From: Acridotheres tristis | Lineage: Eukaryota; Chordata; Aves; Passeriformes; Sturnidae | Assembly: GCA_037013685.1 (NCBI GenBank) | Contig: CM072884.1 | Location: 7,316,001-7,380,000 of the forward strand | DNA: 64,000 nt | Direction: 5' to 3' | Shown here: positions 12,403 to 25,955 of the stretch, piece by piece | How the letters are laid out: each line of letters opens with the position of its first letter | How positions within the stretch are numbered: the first letter of the stretch is position 1 | Notes under the pieces: generated by a model | Databases searched by the model: none | Told to the model about the DNA's origin: nothing | The model's input: only the letters and a program-made list of their open reading frames with translations | Made by a program: the position numbers and the translations under genes

Positions 12403-15400
12403 GCAAAATACCAACAGATGGCTTTGCAGCACTGCTCACTGTAGCTGGATGGAGCAGGCTGCTAATATCCTTCACCTGCATAGGTCTGTGTTTGGCTGGA
12501 GTCTGCTCTCAAGCAGATGGTATGGCCAAGTTCTCATCATCAAGCACAGCAAACTCACTCCAGGATACCTTTGCCAAAGACATAAGAGTGGAGTCCCACA
12601 ATCTTTTATGAACGAAAGGCTTTTATTTCTTCTTTTTCCATCTTGTTGATGTGGTACCCTGCTAGTCCCTGCCACAGAGAGTAGAAGCATTTTGTTTTGT
12701 GTCTCAGTTACGACACCTAACAGCCCTTCTTAGAGCAGAAAAGTTTTTTTTCAGCTGAACTTTTTCTTAGCTAGGAGTGATAAAAAGCATCAGCACTAAA
12801 TACATTGATCTAAAGGTATTCAAATACTAAGCTGAGATTCTAGAAATAAGGAGGATGGTTCTTAGCCATCTGAGATCCAAGAAGCTGAAATGCAATTCAT
12901 CAAGCTGTGATGATCAAGTGATGTAAACCTGTGAAAAGCAGAAAGCTCAAAAAATGTGGGACTGAGACTGTCTGCATAAATTTGGGCATGCACCCTAGGG
13001 CTGTGAAGTCACAGAGTTTAAATACATCCTTCCTTTTTAAGTCACTTTATGCCTATGACCAGACAGCAAGGAGTGCATAGAATATGATTATATCCAAAGG
13101 CAGAAGTAGGAATAACTTGTGTAACTATATCCATATACAGAGAGAAAGAGGATTTTTTTTAATTTGTATCTTATTCTAATAAATTGTGTAGGGCTGGGGT
13201 TTTCTTTTCTTTTTTTTCAATTTTCATAAGAAACTACTTACAATATCCTTGCTGACGGTTCTGTTGATGAAAACATAAGGAAAGGGAAAAGGTGAAACTA
13301 TGCTGCCAGTTGTAGAGCACTGTTATTATTTAATATAATATTTATATCCTTTAATAGCATTGCTATTATTTAATTCTGCAGCTCTGCTGTGAGGTAGCTG
13401 TGGAGGATCTGGCTTACAGATTAAAGTATTTTTTTTTCTTGTTGTGTCATCTTTTCATAAGAATTCACTCCCCAAATACTTTACTTGTACATATAATGTA
13501 CTTAGAGAGATAATTGCCATGACAAAAAATGGGTTAGGAAGATGAAAAATAAATGGAGATTTCACGTGAGATATAATGTTAAAATGGACAAGAAAGAGAT
13601 GGATTATTGAAGAACAGAGGAAGTAAAAGAGCCGTACTTACTACTACTCTTATTTAAGAAGTAGAAGAAACTTGCTTATTTTTATTAAGAGCTGTTAAAT
13701 GTGATACAGATTTGCTGTAGTAAAGGTGACAAAAGCCTTTTTACCTCCTATCTCTAATATATCTTTTCCTAAATAATGAAGAAAGAATTTTTATAAATGA
13801 TAAAGATGGAGATACAGAAGCACAGGACCAAATTCAACTAAATATTAATCTCCATCTGGCATAATTTATTCCATATCTTTCAATAAATTTGAAATTCTGA
13901 TAAACTAGATCTCTGGTCAAAGTTTTGAAAATACATTTTTACTTTATAATTTAATGTCAGCTTTGTCTAAAGGTTTGTTAGTTTTCAATTTATTGTTTAT
14001 CCACTGGGTATGCCTGTAACTTTTCAAATGGTGGTTCATACTAAGCAAAGGAGAAGATGTTGGACTCCATAGAATGGAGTTTGGATTCTTGGTGTTTTTT
14101 GGAGTGAGTTTCTTCTGCCTAAAATAAGCTGTATCCAAAACACTATAACTCCGTGCTTGCTTTTAACATTTGATTTTTTTTTCAATATTTAACAAAGAAC
14201 CATTTCAAATGCCCAGGCGTTATCTGTGTGGCTGTATGCACTTATATGTAGAGAGATGTCATGAACAGTATTAATTATAAACCTAGGTAGAATACAACCA
14301 AAACTTTATTAAGACATCAATAACTTTCTTCTTGTAAAATCTATATGGAATCCCATGGGATTCTTGCTTGGAAGTCTCTTTGGATATACATGTTCAGCTG
14401 TGCAGGTGAAGTTTCTTGGCTGGAGTTATCTAATGAGATGACTGACACACTTTCTTAGATAAAGTCACCTTTAGATGGCTTTAGATTAAAACCAGAAATA
14501 ATAAAATTCTAAATCCTTACTTTTACTTTAAGTGTATGACAACTTTTCCCTTTGCATTTGAAATCTCATTCATATATTTTCACTTTTTTTCTCACATCTG
14601 CTTCTTTCTTGCCCTTTCTGGCAGTGACCATATCTGTGAGCTAACTGCATAAGCAGCACTTGTTATTTGCTTATTCAAGTATTGCAGGATATTTAATTTC
14701 AGATTTGTGAATTAAGGAGAGACAAAATGCCTCCCAATTCTCCAGGTGATGCTTAAAAGAGCTCAGAATTTTATAGTTCACTAGTTAAGATATCTTTCTG
14801 AGGTTAAGCTAATGACATTTTTTATACCCTATTAGCTATCTGATGGTGCACTAACAAAAATATATTAAACTATGTTTTTTTAAAAAAGAAAAAAGATAAC
14901 TAATGCAATCACATGAAGCATCAGTTAGCACTGAAAGCCCCAAGCAGTATTGCAGATCTCCACTCTAAGTTTCAATGTAATATATTATGAAAAAATAGAA
15001 TGTTTATGATCCAGTATTCCTATCATTTTCTTTATCTCAAAGTGATTTTTTTTCTTTTTCTTTTTCACCTATTGTATCATGAATAGGCTAAAAAGCAGAA
15101 TATGTGTTCCCAGCCATGATTCCTTGTCCTCAGTAAGGAAATCAAACATACAGAGGACAAAAAAAAAAAAACGAATAAACCCCCTCAAATAATTACAATG
15201 TCAGTTAAAAACCAACAGCTTTTCTGGGGTCTCTGGAACACCAGGGAGCAACAGAATAAATGATCCAAAATTTTATCTTGTAGGATCCATCTCTATTGAT
15301 CTGCTTTAGTCTGACTGCATCATTTCCCTAGCACAAGCCCTAAGTGATGCAAACATGTCTCTTCTCTTGGTTAGAGATGTCTATTTTTCTTGTATTAACA

Positions 15401-16410
15401 CCTAAGGATTCAAGCTTTACTTCTGCATCATGTTTTGTACAATTATCCTACAAAAGCATAGAAAGAAATATATTTCTGCTCTGCAGAGCTTCAAATTTAA
15501 ATACTGTGAGAGGTACTTGATATTTCAAAGTAAGGAAGGAAGAGTAAGTTTAAGTTGGGAGTTAATTCTGAAAAAAATAAAAGAATTTTAATATGGGGCA
15601 GTAGCATGTAATCTGCTTAATACCTTTGAGGTGTTCACAGGTCTAAAAAGGGAAAAGGGTGAAAAGCAGATCCATCTTGATTCTGAGCAAACCAGAAGCA
15701 GGAATAATGAATATGGTTGTATGCATTAAAAAATGGTGCTGCTGTTCTCCTTCATATTATTCAGATAGTCACTTTTACCATCCAGCCTTCACACTGATAC
15801 CACTGACAAGAGTAGCTATAAAATGGCAAGCCCATAAAATATCTTATACTTGGAAAGGAGCTTGCTGAGATAAATGAGGGAGTTGATGCCAGAAATCTAT
15901 GAGCCAAAACAGTTATTTTGGCAGAAAAACTTGAGCAGATAGAAGTGAAGACATAAGGCATTTAGGCCACAGGGGTGGAAACTGCAGCAGCTGAGACAGA
16001 CAAGAATGAAGACTTGGATGAAAACTCATTTCTCCTCTCATTCCAGACAGCTCAAGTGCCTGAAGAATCTTCAAGATCTAGATTCTATTGCATGAGATTA
16101 TATGGATGGACAGCTAAAAAACAAGATTACAAATTGTCCAACTCAGTTGGAGAAAAGTTAAGGTTTTTATGAGTCTGAGACTAGACAAACAGAAAGATAT
16201 CGGGAAGGAAAAGTGAGAGGGCTCTGTTTGAATTATGCTGAGGTTGGAGGAGAGTTGAGCAATAGCAAGAAAACATTAGAAAATAAGGCCAAGTTAAGTA
16301 TAGAGAAAAGAAGAAATTCACAGTCACCTGGACTTTCCTTTAGGAAATATTGCATTAATAAAATATAAAGTGTGTGTCTACTCCACAGTTTCAAGATTTT
16401 CCCAAATGTC
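12403..16410. other. Unique AT-rich sequence
   Basis: No gene or repeat family is recognised. There are A or T runs near 13200, 13430 and 15160, and a perfect 16-base palindrome at 14348-14363. One palindrome of that length is expected by chance in a window this size. Confidence 0.55.
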
Positions 16411-16414
16411 CCTG

Positions 16415-16428
16415 GTTGCCATGGAGAT
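16415..16428. promoter_or_regulatory. RFX X-box-like site
   Basis: GTTGCCATGGAGAT matches the palindromic RFX X-box consensus GTTGCCATGGCAAC at 11 of 14 positions, with a perfect left half. RFX factors regulate ciliary and immune genes in vertebrates. A single motif in non-coding DNA is weak evidence. Confidence 0.25.
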
Positions 16429-19400
16429 GAGAGCCTAAGGACTGAAAAACAGTTTGTTGAAATTTGAAATTCTACTCTGTAATGCTAAACGTGGGTTTTG
16501 CCTAAAGTGTGGAGACTCTTTGGGTCAGAAGAAGAGCAGTTTTTGCTTTCAGAAAGAGTTTGACAGTGTCAGGAAAAGTATTTTCACTGATAGTTACAAA
16601 CAGCTAAATTCAGTGAATATCTTCTTTCTTCCTGAGAGGAGAAATTGCAAGGAATGGGAGTGGAGTTGGTGAGGTTCACCTCCTTTTCTCAAACTGAAAT
16701 GCTCTGGAAATGGAGCAGTGTCAGCTAGGCAGGACCAAACACACTTCAAGCTAATAATTGCAGCAAAATGCTCCCTCATCCATGCAGGGCAAGGCCATGG
16801 GGATCTGTTCCCCCTGTGTGCAAATTACATAATCCAGCACATGGGAGAAAGGGGATTGCTGAGTGAGGATAAAACTGGGCACTCACGTTTGTACAGCCAG
16901 CACAAAGCCAGAAAACCTGTTTCTGAAGCTATGAGTATGAATCTTCTGATGTGTTCTAAAAATATGCCCAGAAAGCTTGCTGCTTTGGAAGAAAAGTGCA
17001 ATTCAGGAAATTTGAAAATAATACTGTTGCGTTTGCTATTGGTCCTCTGTTTCCTTCATTTTCTCAATATATTACTGAAAATTGGAGACAAGTTTATGAT
17101 ATGTACATCAAAAGAAAACTTTCCCTGTGATTGAGGATAGCAGGACAAGGTCAATAGCAAAAATGATTTAAGTATTTGCCAAGATCTGCTGCCTTATTTC
17201 ACAGCAAAGTCTGCAAGGTAAAACTCACTAATAAATACTTAGCCTCATTGTTCTGCTTATGTCTCTCTGTTCATAAAAATAAATCTGGAAATTCCAAATT
17301 TTACATTCTTTCCACAACTTCAGTAGGCTAGGTTTTCATGTCTGCTTGAAAGATGCTTAAGAAGTGCTTACAGGTATTTAGGAGTAACCAAACATTCTAT
17401 GAGCTTTGAAACAGAATAAGATGTAGATTATTAATGCTCAGGAAAAAAATAAAATCATTTACATTGTATTACCTTAATATTTGTATAAGAAAATTAGTAT
17501 ACATTTTTCATTGTTTAAAAAATATAATACTTCTGAGCTGAAGAAAAGGAGTTTACATAAAATGATTGGCTGAACATATTGATAGCAACAATAACAAAAC
17601 TAGCAAAACATGCTCCCTTTGGGACAGTATCACTGTCATGAAGAGATATAAAAACATGTTAGGAAGGAAAGGGAAGTGGAAGGAACAAAGAGAAAGATGT
17701 AAAATAAAAGCACATTTACATATTTCATAACTATAACTACCTCCTCAAGTGAAGCAAAGAGGGAGAGGTGGTACAAACAATATTTTCCTGATGAAATAGT
17801 ATTGCCAGGAAGAGAGTCTTGATGTAGCACAAGCTCCCTATAGTGTACATTTTTTATTCTACAGCCTGTTTCCCATAACACAGTGCTCCTCATAATTACA
17901 CTAATAGGTTTTGGCTTCCTGGAGTGACCAAACGTGTCTTGGCAGGAATGACACAGGGAAGCAGGTCCAGGCAGCATCCATCATCTGTGACCCTTCCCAG
18001 GTTCCCATAGTACAGCCCTCCCTTCGTCAGGAGTGACCAGGCCCATAGAGCATAAATTTTTTGGGTTCCATAGGTCTGGGAGGAACCCCCTATGAACCTT
18101 TAATTCCCTAGAAATCAAATCTGCCAGCTTAGGACTTCTTTGCCCTATTGGTTCAGCAATTCAAAAATTATTACACCATTGTGAAATTCTTTTAATAAAG
18201 ATTTCATAAATATTTAAGGCGTATTAGGCCTTAAATAGAAAATATTTATAAGGAATAAATGGTGTTCAATTAAGATGCATAATTTCCAGTAACTTCTCCC
18301 TTTTTATTAATATTTAGAGAATTTCTTTTCTAACCCTTTTTAGCAGACCATTCTGCTTGGGGCTGCTGTCTCAATGGTGCTTCAATCTTGGCCTTGCCAT
18401 TTAAGTTCCTCATTTAATTTAAATATAAAAAATTCTATCAGTTTAATGTTCTCGTTTCTCATTGTTTTAAATTAAAATGGAAAAAATAGATCCCTTTGTA
18501 TACCACTGAACATTTGAGCCATTTAAGCAGCTTTAAAGAAATCTTTTTACAAAATTTCCTTTTTCTTTGTTCTTCCATCATATAAAGGGGAAAAGACAAG
18601 TAAGATGATAAACTTTCTTGAACTGAATCTTGAATCTGTAAGAAATTTGATGATCAATAATAAAACTTTACTTTGCCAAGGCATCTCTAGGTTTTGCTTT
18701 CCTCTAAATTAACCCAGCCCACCAATTTAAGTGTTCGGGTTTTTTTATCAGATCTTTGCTTTCACTGTTTATGGCACAGATTGCTCTTGTGATAAGTTAC
18801 AAGGTTTAAAAGACCTTTGCTTTTTCACAGTTGTGGCTATTGCTGTTGGGTTATATGAAACCCTCAATTTCTGGCAGTAGAAGCATTGTATCTCAGCAGT
18901 GCCTGCTGCCTCCAAGTGGGAAGCCTTGGTTTAAGTCCAGCAAAAGCAAAGAAAGAGTGGTGTTAACTTCCCGGAGACTCAGGTCAGGACCTATGAGAAC
19001 ACCAAATCTGTTTGCCCACAGAGTGCTCAGAAAGCCCTGTCACAGAGGCTGGCTGCAGTTTTTAATCTATTTCCATTCAGAGCTTTAACAAATCAAGTCT
19101 GAAAGGCAGAAACTACCTCCTGTTCAGAGAAGTACTAAAATGATCAACTTCAGTCGGGTAATCTTGCACTAGATCAGAATCCCTCTGGGAAATATTTACA
19201 TTTTGCCAGTTTACTCAGAGGAACAGCTCTGGGGATCTGGAGATATCCTCTGCATATATATATTTTATTTTTTTATTTTTTAACTGCAGGAAACAGTGCT
19301 GCCAGAGCTGAAGCTAGTGATTTAATCAGAGGACTGCTAGAGGCTGCAGTACCCTATCTGCTCAGAAATCAATATCTGTACTCTCAGTTATATTAGAGAA

Positions 19401-19640
19401 ATGTTTGCTTCTTTACCTGACGAAGATATTAATTTCTATATGCTGTGTTTCTGATTTTTTTTTTTTCCCGAGCTAATGATTTGTGGGGAAAGTAGCCTAA
19501 TTTATTTTGAAATCCTTTAATACTGCACAATTTTTCTGTTATTGACTGGTTATTTTTTGTGTATATATAGCACCATTCACATGCATCAAGATGCTCTGCC
19601 AAGGATTTGGAATAGTCTGTATGTAGGAAGCGATGCTCTC
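16429..19640. other. Unique sequence, open frames without known similarity
   Basis: A 138-codon plus-strand frame (16718-17134) and a 113-codon minus-strand frame (17636-17977) lie here. Neither resembles a known family, and neither has supporting splice or promoter context that I can see. No repeat is recognised. Confidence 0.5.
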
Positions 19641-20240
19641 TGCTAAAACACAGCCATCAGCAGGGCAGGGTGTAGTAGCAACCTTCGTGTTGCTGGAGCT
19701 ACTGATTTCGGCTCAGGAGGTGAATAGGAGAACTCAGCTGGTGCATCAGGAGAATTTAAGCAGCTGAAATGCAATTACCTGTGTTGGAATATGATCAGGA
19801 TACCGGTGCTAAACCGCAGTCAGGTGAAAAGCGCCGTGGGATTTTTAATGACCACGAGTCAGAGAACGTTTTATTTCTCATCCCGAGGACAAAACCCCTA
19901 TTAGCAGAGTGCCTCGTGCCACTCACTGCGATGTTGGTTTAATTTGGACCCAGAGGGAGCAGTGCCACCACTGCCACATCTGCTCCCTGGGCAGGAGAGG
20001 GGCTCACGGAGGGAATTTGTGCAGGGATTTGCTGGCTGTCACGGGCAGCCTGTGGCAGGACATGGGGCTCAGGGGCATGGCAAGGGCTGCTCCAGTGTGA
20101 TTTTGGGGACAGCTGAACATATTTCCTGGTGGGAGCTGTCCCCGGAGGATTCCCATCCACAGGCTGACCTACCTCCACCTTGTTTGCTTAATAAGAACAG
20201 ATGAGATCGCACCTAAGGTGCGTGGTTAAAAAAGCACATT
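19640..20240. promoter_or_regulatory. CpG-retaining, GC-richer non-coding block
   Basis: I count about 12 CpG dinucleotides in the first 300 bases (19631-19930) and several more to 20225, in a window where CpG is otherwise sparse. GC content is visibly higher than in the flanks. Motifs include an E-box CAGCTG and a homeobox-like CAATTA close together around 19760-19780. Overlapping short frames on both strands (19909-20204) are a by-product of the GC content and resemble no protein. No repeat family is recognised. A conserved regulatory element or an unmethylated promoter or enhancer would explain the retained CpGs; both are inference. Confidence 0.3.
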
Positions 20241-23200
20241 AAACATGTCAGGGCAGGTGATTCTCCCACTATAAAAATTGACAGTGTAGGATTAGCTGGT
20301 GTTGCATTGGAAATCTATTAACATTTGAAGCAGTTTGAATTAGAAGTCTTGATAGAATTACAATTACTTTCCTTCTCCTCTGTGAATTTTGTTGCTATCT
20401 TTGTATACCTTGTAATGAGAAGACTTATAAACCAAGGAAGATGTTTTCCAAAGTCTTACGTGGAGCCATATTTCTCTGTCAGATTTACAAGCCTGTATGG
20501 ATAAAGGAGTAGGAGAAAATGGACAGAGGAAAATAAAGCCAGTGGGTTTCTGCTTATCAAGTCTGACAGCACGCACCAAAGCATAGAAATGGGAAAGTAG
20601 GGAGGCATAAAGGTCATGGCCTTGGGAGCAGGCAGGCAGTGGTGATATTCAGAATTACCCAGGACATGGGTAAGAGTATCCTGCTTTCTATACACTCAGT
20701 GCAGGGTGATGCAGGTAGAATAATAAGAGAAGGCATCATTTCAGTCGGGAAGATGGATTCATGTAACTTTTTCTGACTGGGATTCTGTTTCCTTTTGTGT
20801 TCAAGCTGACAGACAGGAATTAACAATGTGTGCTAGTGCCAGAGCTTGAGGATGTGCAATGGTTTCCTCATAGCTGCATCTAAAAAGTTAGGAATCTTCT
20901 TCACTCCTCTGATGGCTCCTAGACAACCATATAGCAGCAAAGTAAAAAAAAATTGCTAGTGATGATTTTAACTTGATGTGAGTGGTGTGGTGCCAGAATT
21001 AGTGCAGCATTCGAGAGGAGGTGAAGGCAATAAAAAAGGAGGTGGACAGGTGAAGTCACCTGGCTGGGGAGCTTAGGATGGAAACCTGGGAGAGAGTTTT
21101 GGAATATACATTGGCCTGCTGGGCAGCCACAGAAAGGCACAAAAAGAAGAGAGAAAATTATGACTAACAGAATCTGGGGGGAAAGTGAGTGGCCTATCAA
21201 GAATATGTAACCCCTGGGCTTTCATCCCAATGAGAGAAGGGATGTCAGAAGAGGTCATGTGGTGATCTGTAGATAAATTGTGGGCAGGAAGAAAACCAGA
21301 AGGAGCTGGTCTCAGGATTTTGATATGGAAACAGTGAAATAAAATTTATGGAAAAATTTATGTCACATTATGGAAAAATGTTGCCTGCTGTATGGACACA
21401 GATGTGTTATTGCAGGTTTTTCCCTGGACCAGAGTTAACTTTAAATTAATGGGGACAAAAGAGAGGTGACCATCACACATGAGCTGCAAGAAAGAGAAAC
21501 GCTATTAGATGGTTATGCATTATTTATAAAAATAGCATTTGTTTCTCATACTGTATTTCAGATCTCATAGAAACAGAGATGTCTTGGATTTCATTTTCAT
21601 CAGTCCTACTCTTTATTTTTTAACTTCAGAATATTTTAGCTCAAAATGTAAAGCTATTCTTTTTGGAACTCGACCTCTGTGTGTCTCAAATAACTCACCT
21701 TTGGGTTTAATTTGTATCTTGATCCTTACACAAGTACAGAACCAATATACTCAAGTAAGTGTCTCTTTTGAATAATCTCTGTCTTCTGCTGGTGGAACAT
21801 ATCAAAATATTCCAAATTATTTTTGTCTTCCATGTCTCTGTCTTCATCTATGGATGTTAAAATATGTATTTCAGTCCTTTACCTGGCACAGACATCTTTG
21901 AGTCATGCCAGCAAAATAATAATTTTTTTTTTTATCTCAATATGCAAACTCATCAGCAGACCCATTTCCATTAGGACTTGTAGACCTTATCTCTGGCAGG
22001 CAGCATGATATTTCATGCAATTTTCACCCCTTCTCCAGCAATATCCAGGTTGCCTGTATTTCCTATTCCTTTAGATCCTTCAGGTAAACCTTCCTGCAAA
22101 AAAGGTTCTATCAGATGCTCATTTGAGGGTGTGCACTGTATATATATATCACATCTGAATTCAGTTATTTTGGTTCACAGATGCAAAAAATATATTAATC
22201 CCTTTATCTAAGTAACTAACAGTTCATCTGCTGATAATGTCTGCAGTTTTAAAGCTCTTGAAGTTCATTGCTAAAGGGTTATATTTCCTTTAGTTGATTA
22301 AGAAGAAAATAATCAATTAGATCAAAATATAAGATTAATATTTCCTGAATATAGCATAGGTATGATAAAGGAGAACTTTTACATTTTGGAACCTCAAATG
22401 TATCTTAATTATGAAGGGCAGGAATCTAATACTGTTGTTGATGGTCTATCCAAAGTATTTAGGGAACTGATATTTACTAATCACTAACAATCTGGGTTTC
22501 CAAATATCATAGGTTTTGATTCTTTTCATCCATCAATAACTTGACTTTGATATTAATAAAAATATAGATAGTAATCCACTTCTGAAAACACTTTACTTCA
22601 TTAAAAGCAATAATTCCATTATATCACAAGAAATTATTAAATTTATGTTGATCTTTTAACATGCTTTTTAATTTCTACAAGGAATAAAAATATTTTATGT
22701 TAATTTAGGCAATGTACCATTAGAAATTTTTAAAAATACTGTAGCCCACAAAGGTCATATTGTCAAATATCCTGTAATCTATTTTATTGGGCCTTCTAAA
22801 AAAAAAAAAAAAAAGTAATTAAAAGAGTTCTTGAAACAGGAGCAAATCATATAGAGACACTTACTAAAATCTGTAATGGTAAGTCCACTGTTAACTCCAA
22901 CACAGAATATTTGAGGAAAAATGGAAAAGAATTATGTTTTTGTTTATAATAAAACCCAGAGCAGAAAGAAAATGTAAAACAAGTATCACATTTGAAGTAA
23001 CAAGTGAACAAGTCAATATTTGCACTACATAATCAAAATGGACTTACCCACCTTCTATGTACAGGTGTGGGGAAATAAATACCTCAAAATTTGGATCAAA
23101 GAAAATATTCCTCCTTCATTTTAATCATGAATGAGCTTGGAAACCAGCTGTACTTATTTAAGGAGATACTCCTTTCAATGTATCTTTTTTTTATATAAAA

Positions 23201-23957
23201 TGATTCCTTGGCTTTTTAAAAAATAATTATTTTAATATAGTGAGTAAAAATACCTTAATAATATTGGGCAAACTAAAATAAATAGAATTTTGAGACACCT
23301 CTGTCTTCACTAGAGGTTATAAATAGATTGAATGTTTCCAAAGATGTATTAATGGAACAAATGATTCATCAACTAGATGAATACCACTTGCTGTATCAAA
23401 AACCAACAACATGTGAAAGCAGAGCAATATTTTCAGGCAATATATATATCTTTTTCCCTTAAGCAAACCTACAGTGCACCTTGCAGTCCTGTAATACTGC
23501 TGTGTACCTAAATGATCCTCTACTTATTTATCTGAACATCTGACAGGCAATTTGCAAGCCATTTTCTATTCCTGGTTTATTTTCATGCCTGCAAAAGATG
23601 GATCCCCCAGAAGATGATGTGGCCCATAGACTCTGCCTTGTGCAGCTCCATCCAAATAGACTGGAAGATAACACTTGGTGAACTCACTTGTAATAACTGG
23701 ATAACTCTGGTAAAAATAGAAGAACCTGGGTGCTGAAAATGAATGCACAGATGATGCTTTAGAGGGTGTGTGGTCACTGCACTTTTTTTCTCTCTTTTGA
23801 ATTCTTTTATAATGGAATTACTGAGTTATTCCACAGCATCTTACAACTGTTCTCACTTTCCTCCAATGGCTAACTCATCTTCTCATCTTTTGTTAGCTCT
23901 CTGACCTTTATGCTCCTTGATCAGTAGAAAAAATCATTCTCCTGGCCAGTCTTCATG
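20241..23957. other. Unique AT-rich sequence
   Basis: A purine-biased plus strand from about 20500 to 21350 gives several overlapping minus-strand frames of 60-93 codons, none recognisable. From 21500 to 23950 the sequence is AT-rich, with an A run at about 22798-22814. No repeat family is assigned. Confidence 0.55.
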
Positions 23958-24284
23958 TGTGATGGATTGTCAGGAGGCAGAAGGCCCCTATTTGCATTAA
24001 TGAGGCAGACAAGCAACACAGGTAGCAGAAAAGGAATTTATTTACTTCTGTCCATTGACCTCGCAGCATGAGAGAGGTGTCTGCTGTTTTAGGGTATTGA
24101 GACCTTCTCAGTGCAGCTCTTGGTCAAATGTCAGGTTGTATTTAAAGACCATGTGGCTCAAATTTTAACTTCTGTTGCAATTGATGATTCTGGTCACTGG
24201 GAAATTTAATTTGCTAGTTCCTTCTCAGACAACATGAAGACAATTTGACTCTCTTTCCCTGGGAATTTTCACTACATATCACAC
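23957..24284. mobile_element. Possible short solitary LTR
   Basis: The segment starts gtgtgat and ends atcacac, a 7-base perfect inverted repeat, and both ends can be read as TG...CA. It contains a tract resembling the reverse complement of a polyadenylation region (ggaatttatttactt) and is of usual solo-LTR length. The flanks show no obvious target-site duplication, and I do not recognise the family. A chance arrangement is possible. Confidence 0.2.
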
Positions 24285-25802
24285 TGAATGATTCCATCTT
24301 CCCCAACAATAAGATGGACTAAGGACACTGGGTGTTACAAAGACTTATACCAACTTCTTCCCAAAAGAGGTCTGAGCTGAAGAAAAAGAAATTATTTCCT
24401 CCCTCCAGTCAAAATCTTGAAAATAAGACAGAATTCCACGTTGCTGAGGATGTACCTTGTATATAGAGCTCAGGAAGTTGTGGGAAAATAATGACCAGAA
24501 CTGACAGAAATTTAATGTATAAGAAATGCTTTCTTATTCTCATAGATTGTAATTGCATAGAGCATGTATAACCAAAGTAAATGCACATTTAAATACTTGC
24601 ACATATAAAGTAATATACATCTATGTAGATAAGCTGTATGATATATATATATATAGTTATGATTACATTGAGAAATAAAGGGTAGATGCTTTATAATTAA
24701 TAATTCACTACGTGTGGTGCTTACCACTTTTCATGCCAAAATGTCTTATACAATATCTAAATACAGAGAAAGGATCAAATTCCTTTCCTGGCAATTGCAC
24801 ATTCTATAGCAATCCATGTCTTCTAATTTTGGCCTAGAGCTAGGCAAATTCTCTTTTTTATTCCTGTCAATGGCAAAGCTCCCATTTCAGTGGGATCAGA
24901 GCTTACACAAAAATGTTTTGTGGTATATGTCACCTGCCTGGTGAGACTAAGGCAGGAGCTGTAGCACTTCATTCCCTCTTCTGTTTTCTTGCAATACAAA
25001 AATAACGTTATAGCATGTCATCTTCAGCTGAGGGCTTTGCAAGCAAGGAAACATGAAGATTTCAGCCTTTTTGAACATGAGGTTGGAGAATATGTCATGT
25101 TCTTTTCCCTCACTTTAAAGCTTGATAAAGTGAATAACCTCCATGCTTCAAGATCTTCTTTTGCTGGCAAGGCTTATAGATGATGTGCAGTGTAGATATG
25201 GCATGATGGCATAGCTGGGTTTAGGTGAGCAAAAAAGTTGTGCTCAGGAGCCACTTGACATTTTGTTCTGCCTTTTTTTTTATCCTTGTTGAACAAATTG
25301 TTGTGTGCTCTTGCTTACCTCCCACCACCCGCCATCCATCTTTCAGATATTAAAATGTGGAATTCTTTGTTCTGGAAATAAACTAGTTTTTGAAAGGAAG
25401 GGCAGGTATGGAGGGAATTGCATATTCCAGTGTCATTTGTGTGGATAATTTGGAACATGTATTGTAAAAAGGTTTGTATTTGCAGGACTTGCACTGTGAA
25501 GCAATTGAGAGGTGCCAGGGAGAATGCATTTCTCTTCCTCCTGCTCTTACAGAGTGATGCTAATCAGAGCAGATTTATAGAGTGCATAGTAAATAAAGCC
25601 TGAACAAAGGGACGTATCCTTAGAAGAAGTAAAGAAAGTACTCACTAGTTGTTACGAAGAGTCAAGTGTCTATTGTGTGCTCTGAATGGCACTGGTATTG
25701 TAGGGAAAAGCAAGATCACAGGATTAAAGTAAGCCTGCAAGCACAGCCCCAGAATATCTTAAATTTTCCATTTAAAGTTCCCAAATTCAAATGGCATTTT
25801 TC
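24285..25802. other. Unique AT-rich sequence with an (AT)n run
   Basis: Contains a short (AT)n microsatellite at about 24640-24656. Short frames are unremarkable. No gene or repeat family is recognised. Confidence 0.55.
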
Positions 25803-25955
25803 TGGGTTGGTCTTGGTTTGGTGGGAGTTTTTGTTTGTTTGTTTTTGTGGATTTTTTTTTTATTTTTTGGTTTGGGGTTTTTTTGTTGTTTTTGGTTTTG
25901 GTTTTTCGTTTTGTTTTAGTTTGGTTTTGGTTTTGTTTTTTGCTTTCTTGGGTTT
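25803..25955. repeat. T/G-only low-complexity tract
   Basis: About 150 bases are almost entirely T and G on the plus strand, built from TTTG, TTTTGG and long T runs. The frame running through it (25666-25962) therefore encodes mainly F, G, V and L and is not a protein. The complementary strand is A/C-rich. A similar shorter tract lies at 52215-52305. Confidence 0.85.

Noticed and set aside
14348..14363. Perfect 16-base palindrome around CCATGG
   Set aside because: About one palindrome of this length is expected by chance in 64 kb, and nothing around it suggests function.
16718..17134. 138-codon plus-strand frame
   Set aside because: No recognisable domain, no splice or promoter context; consistent with a chance frame.
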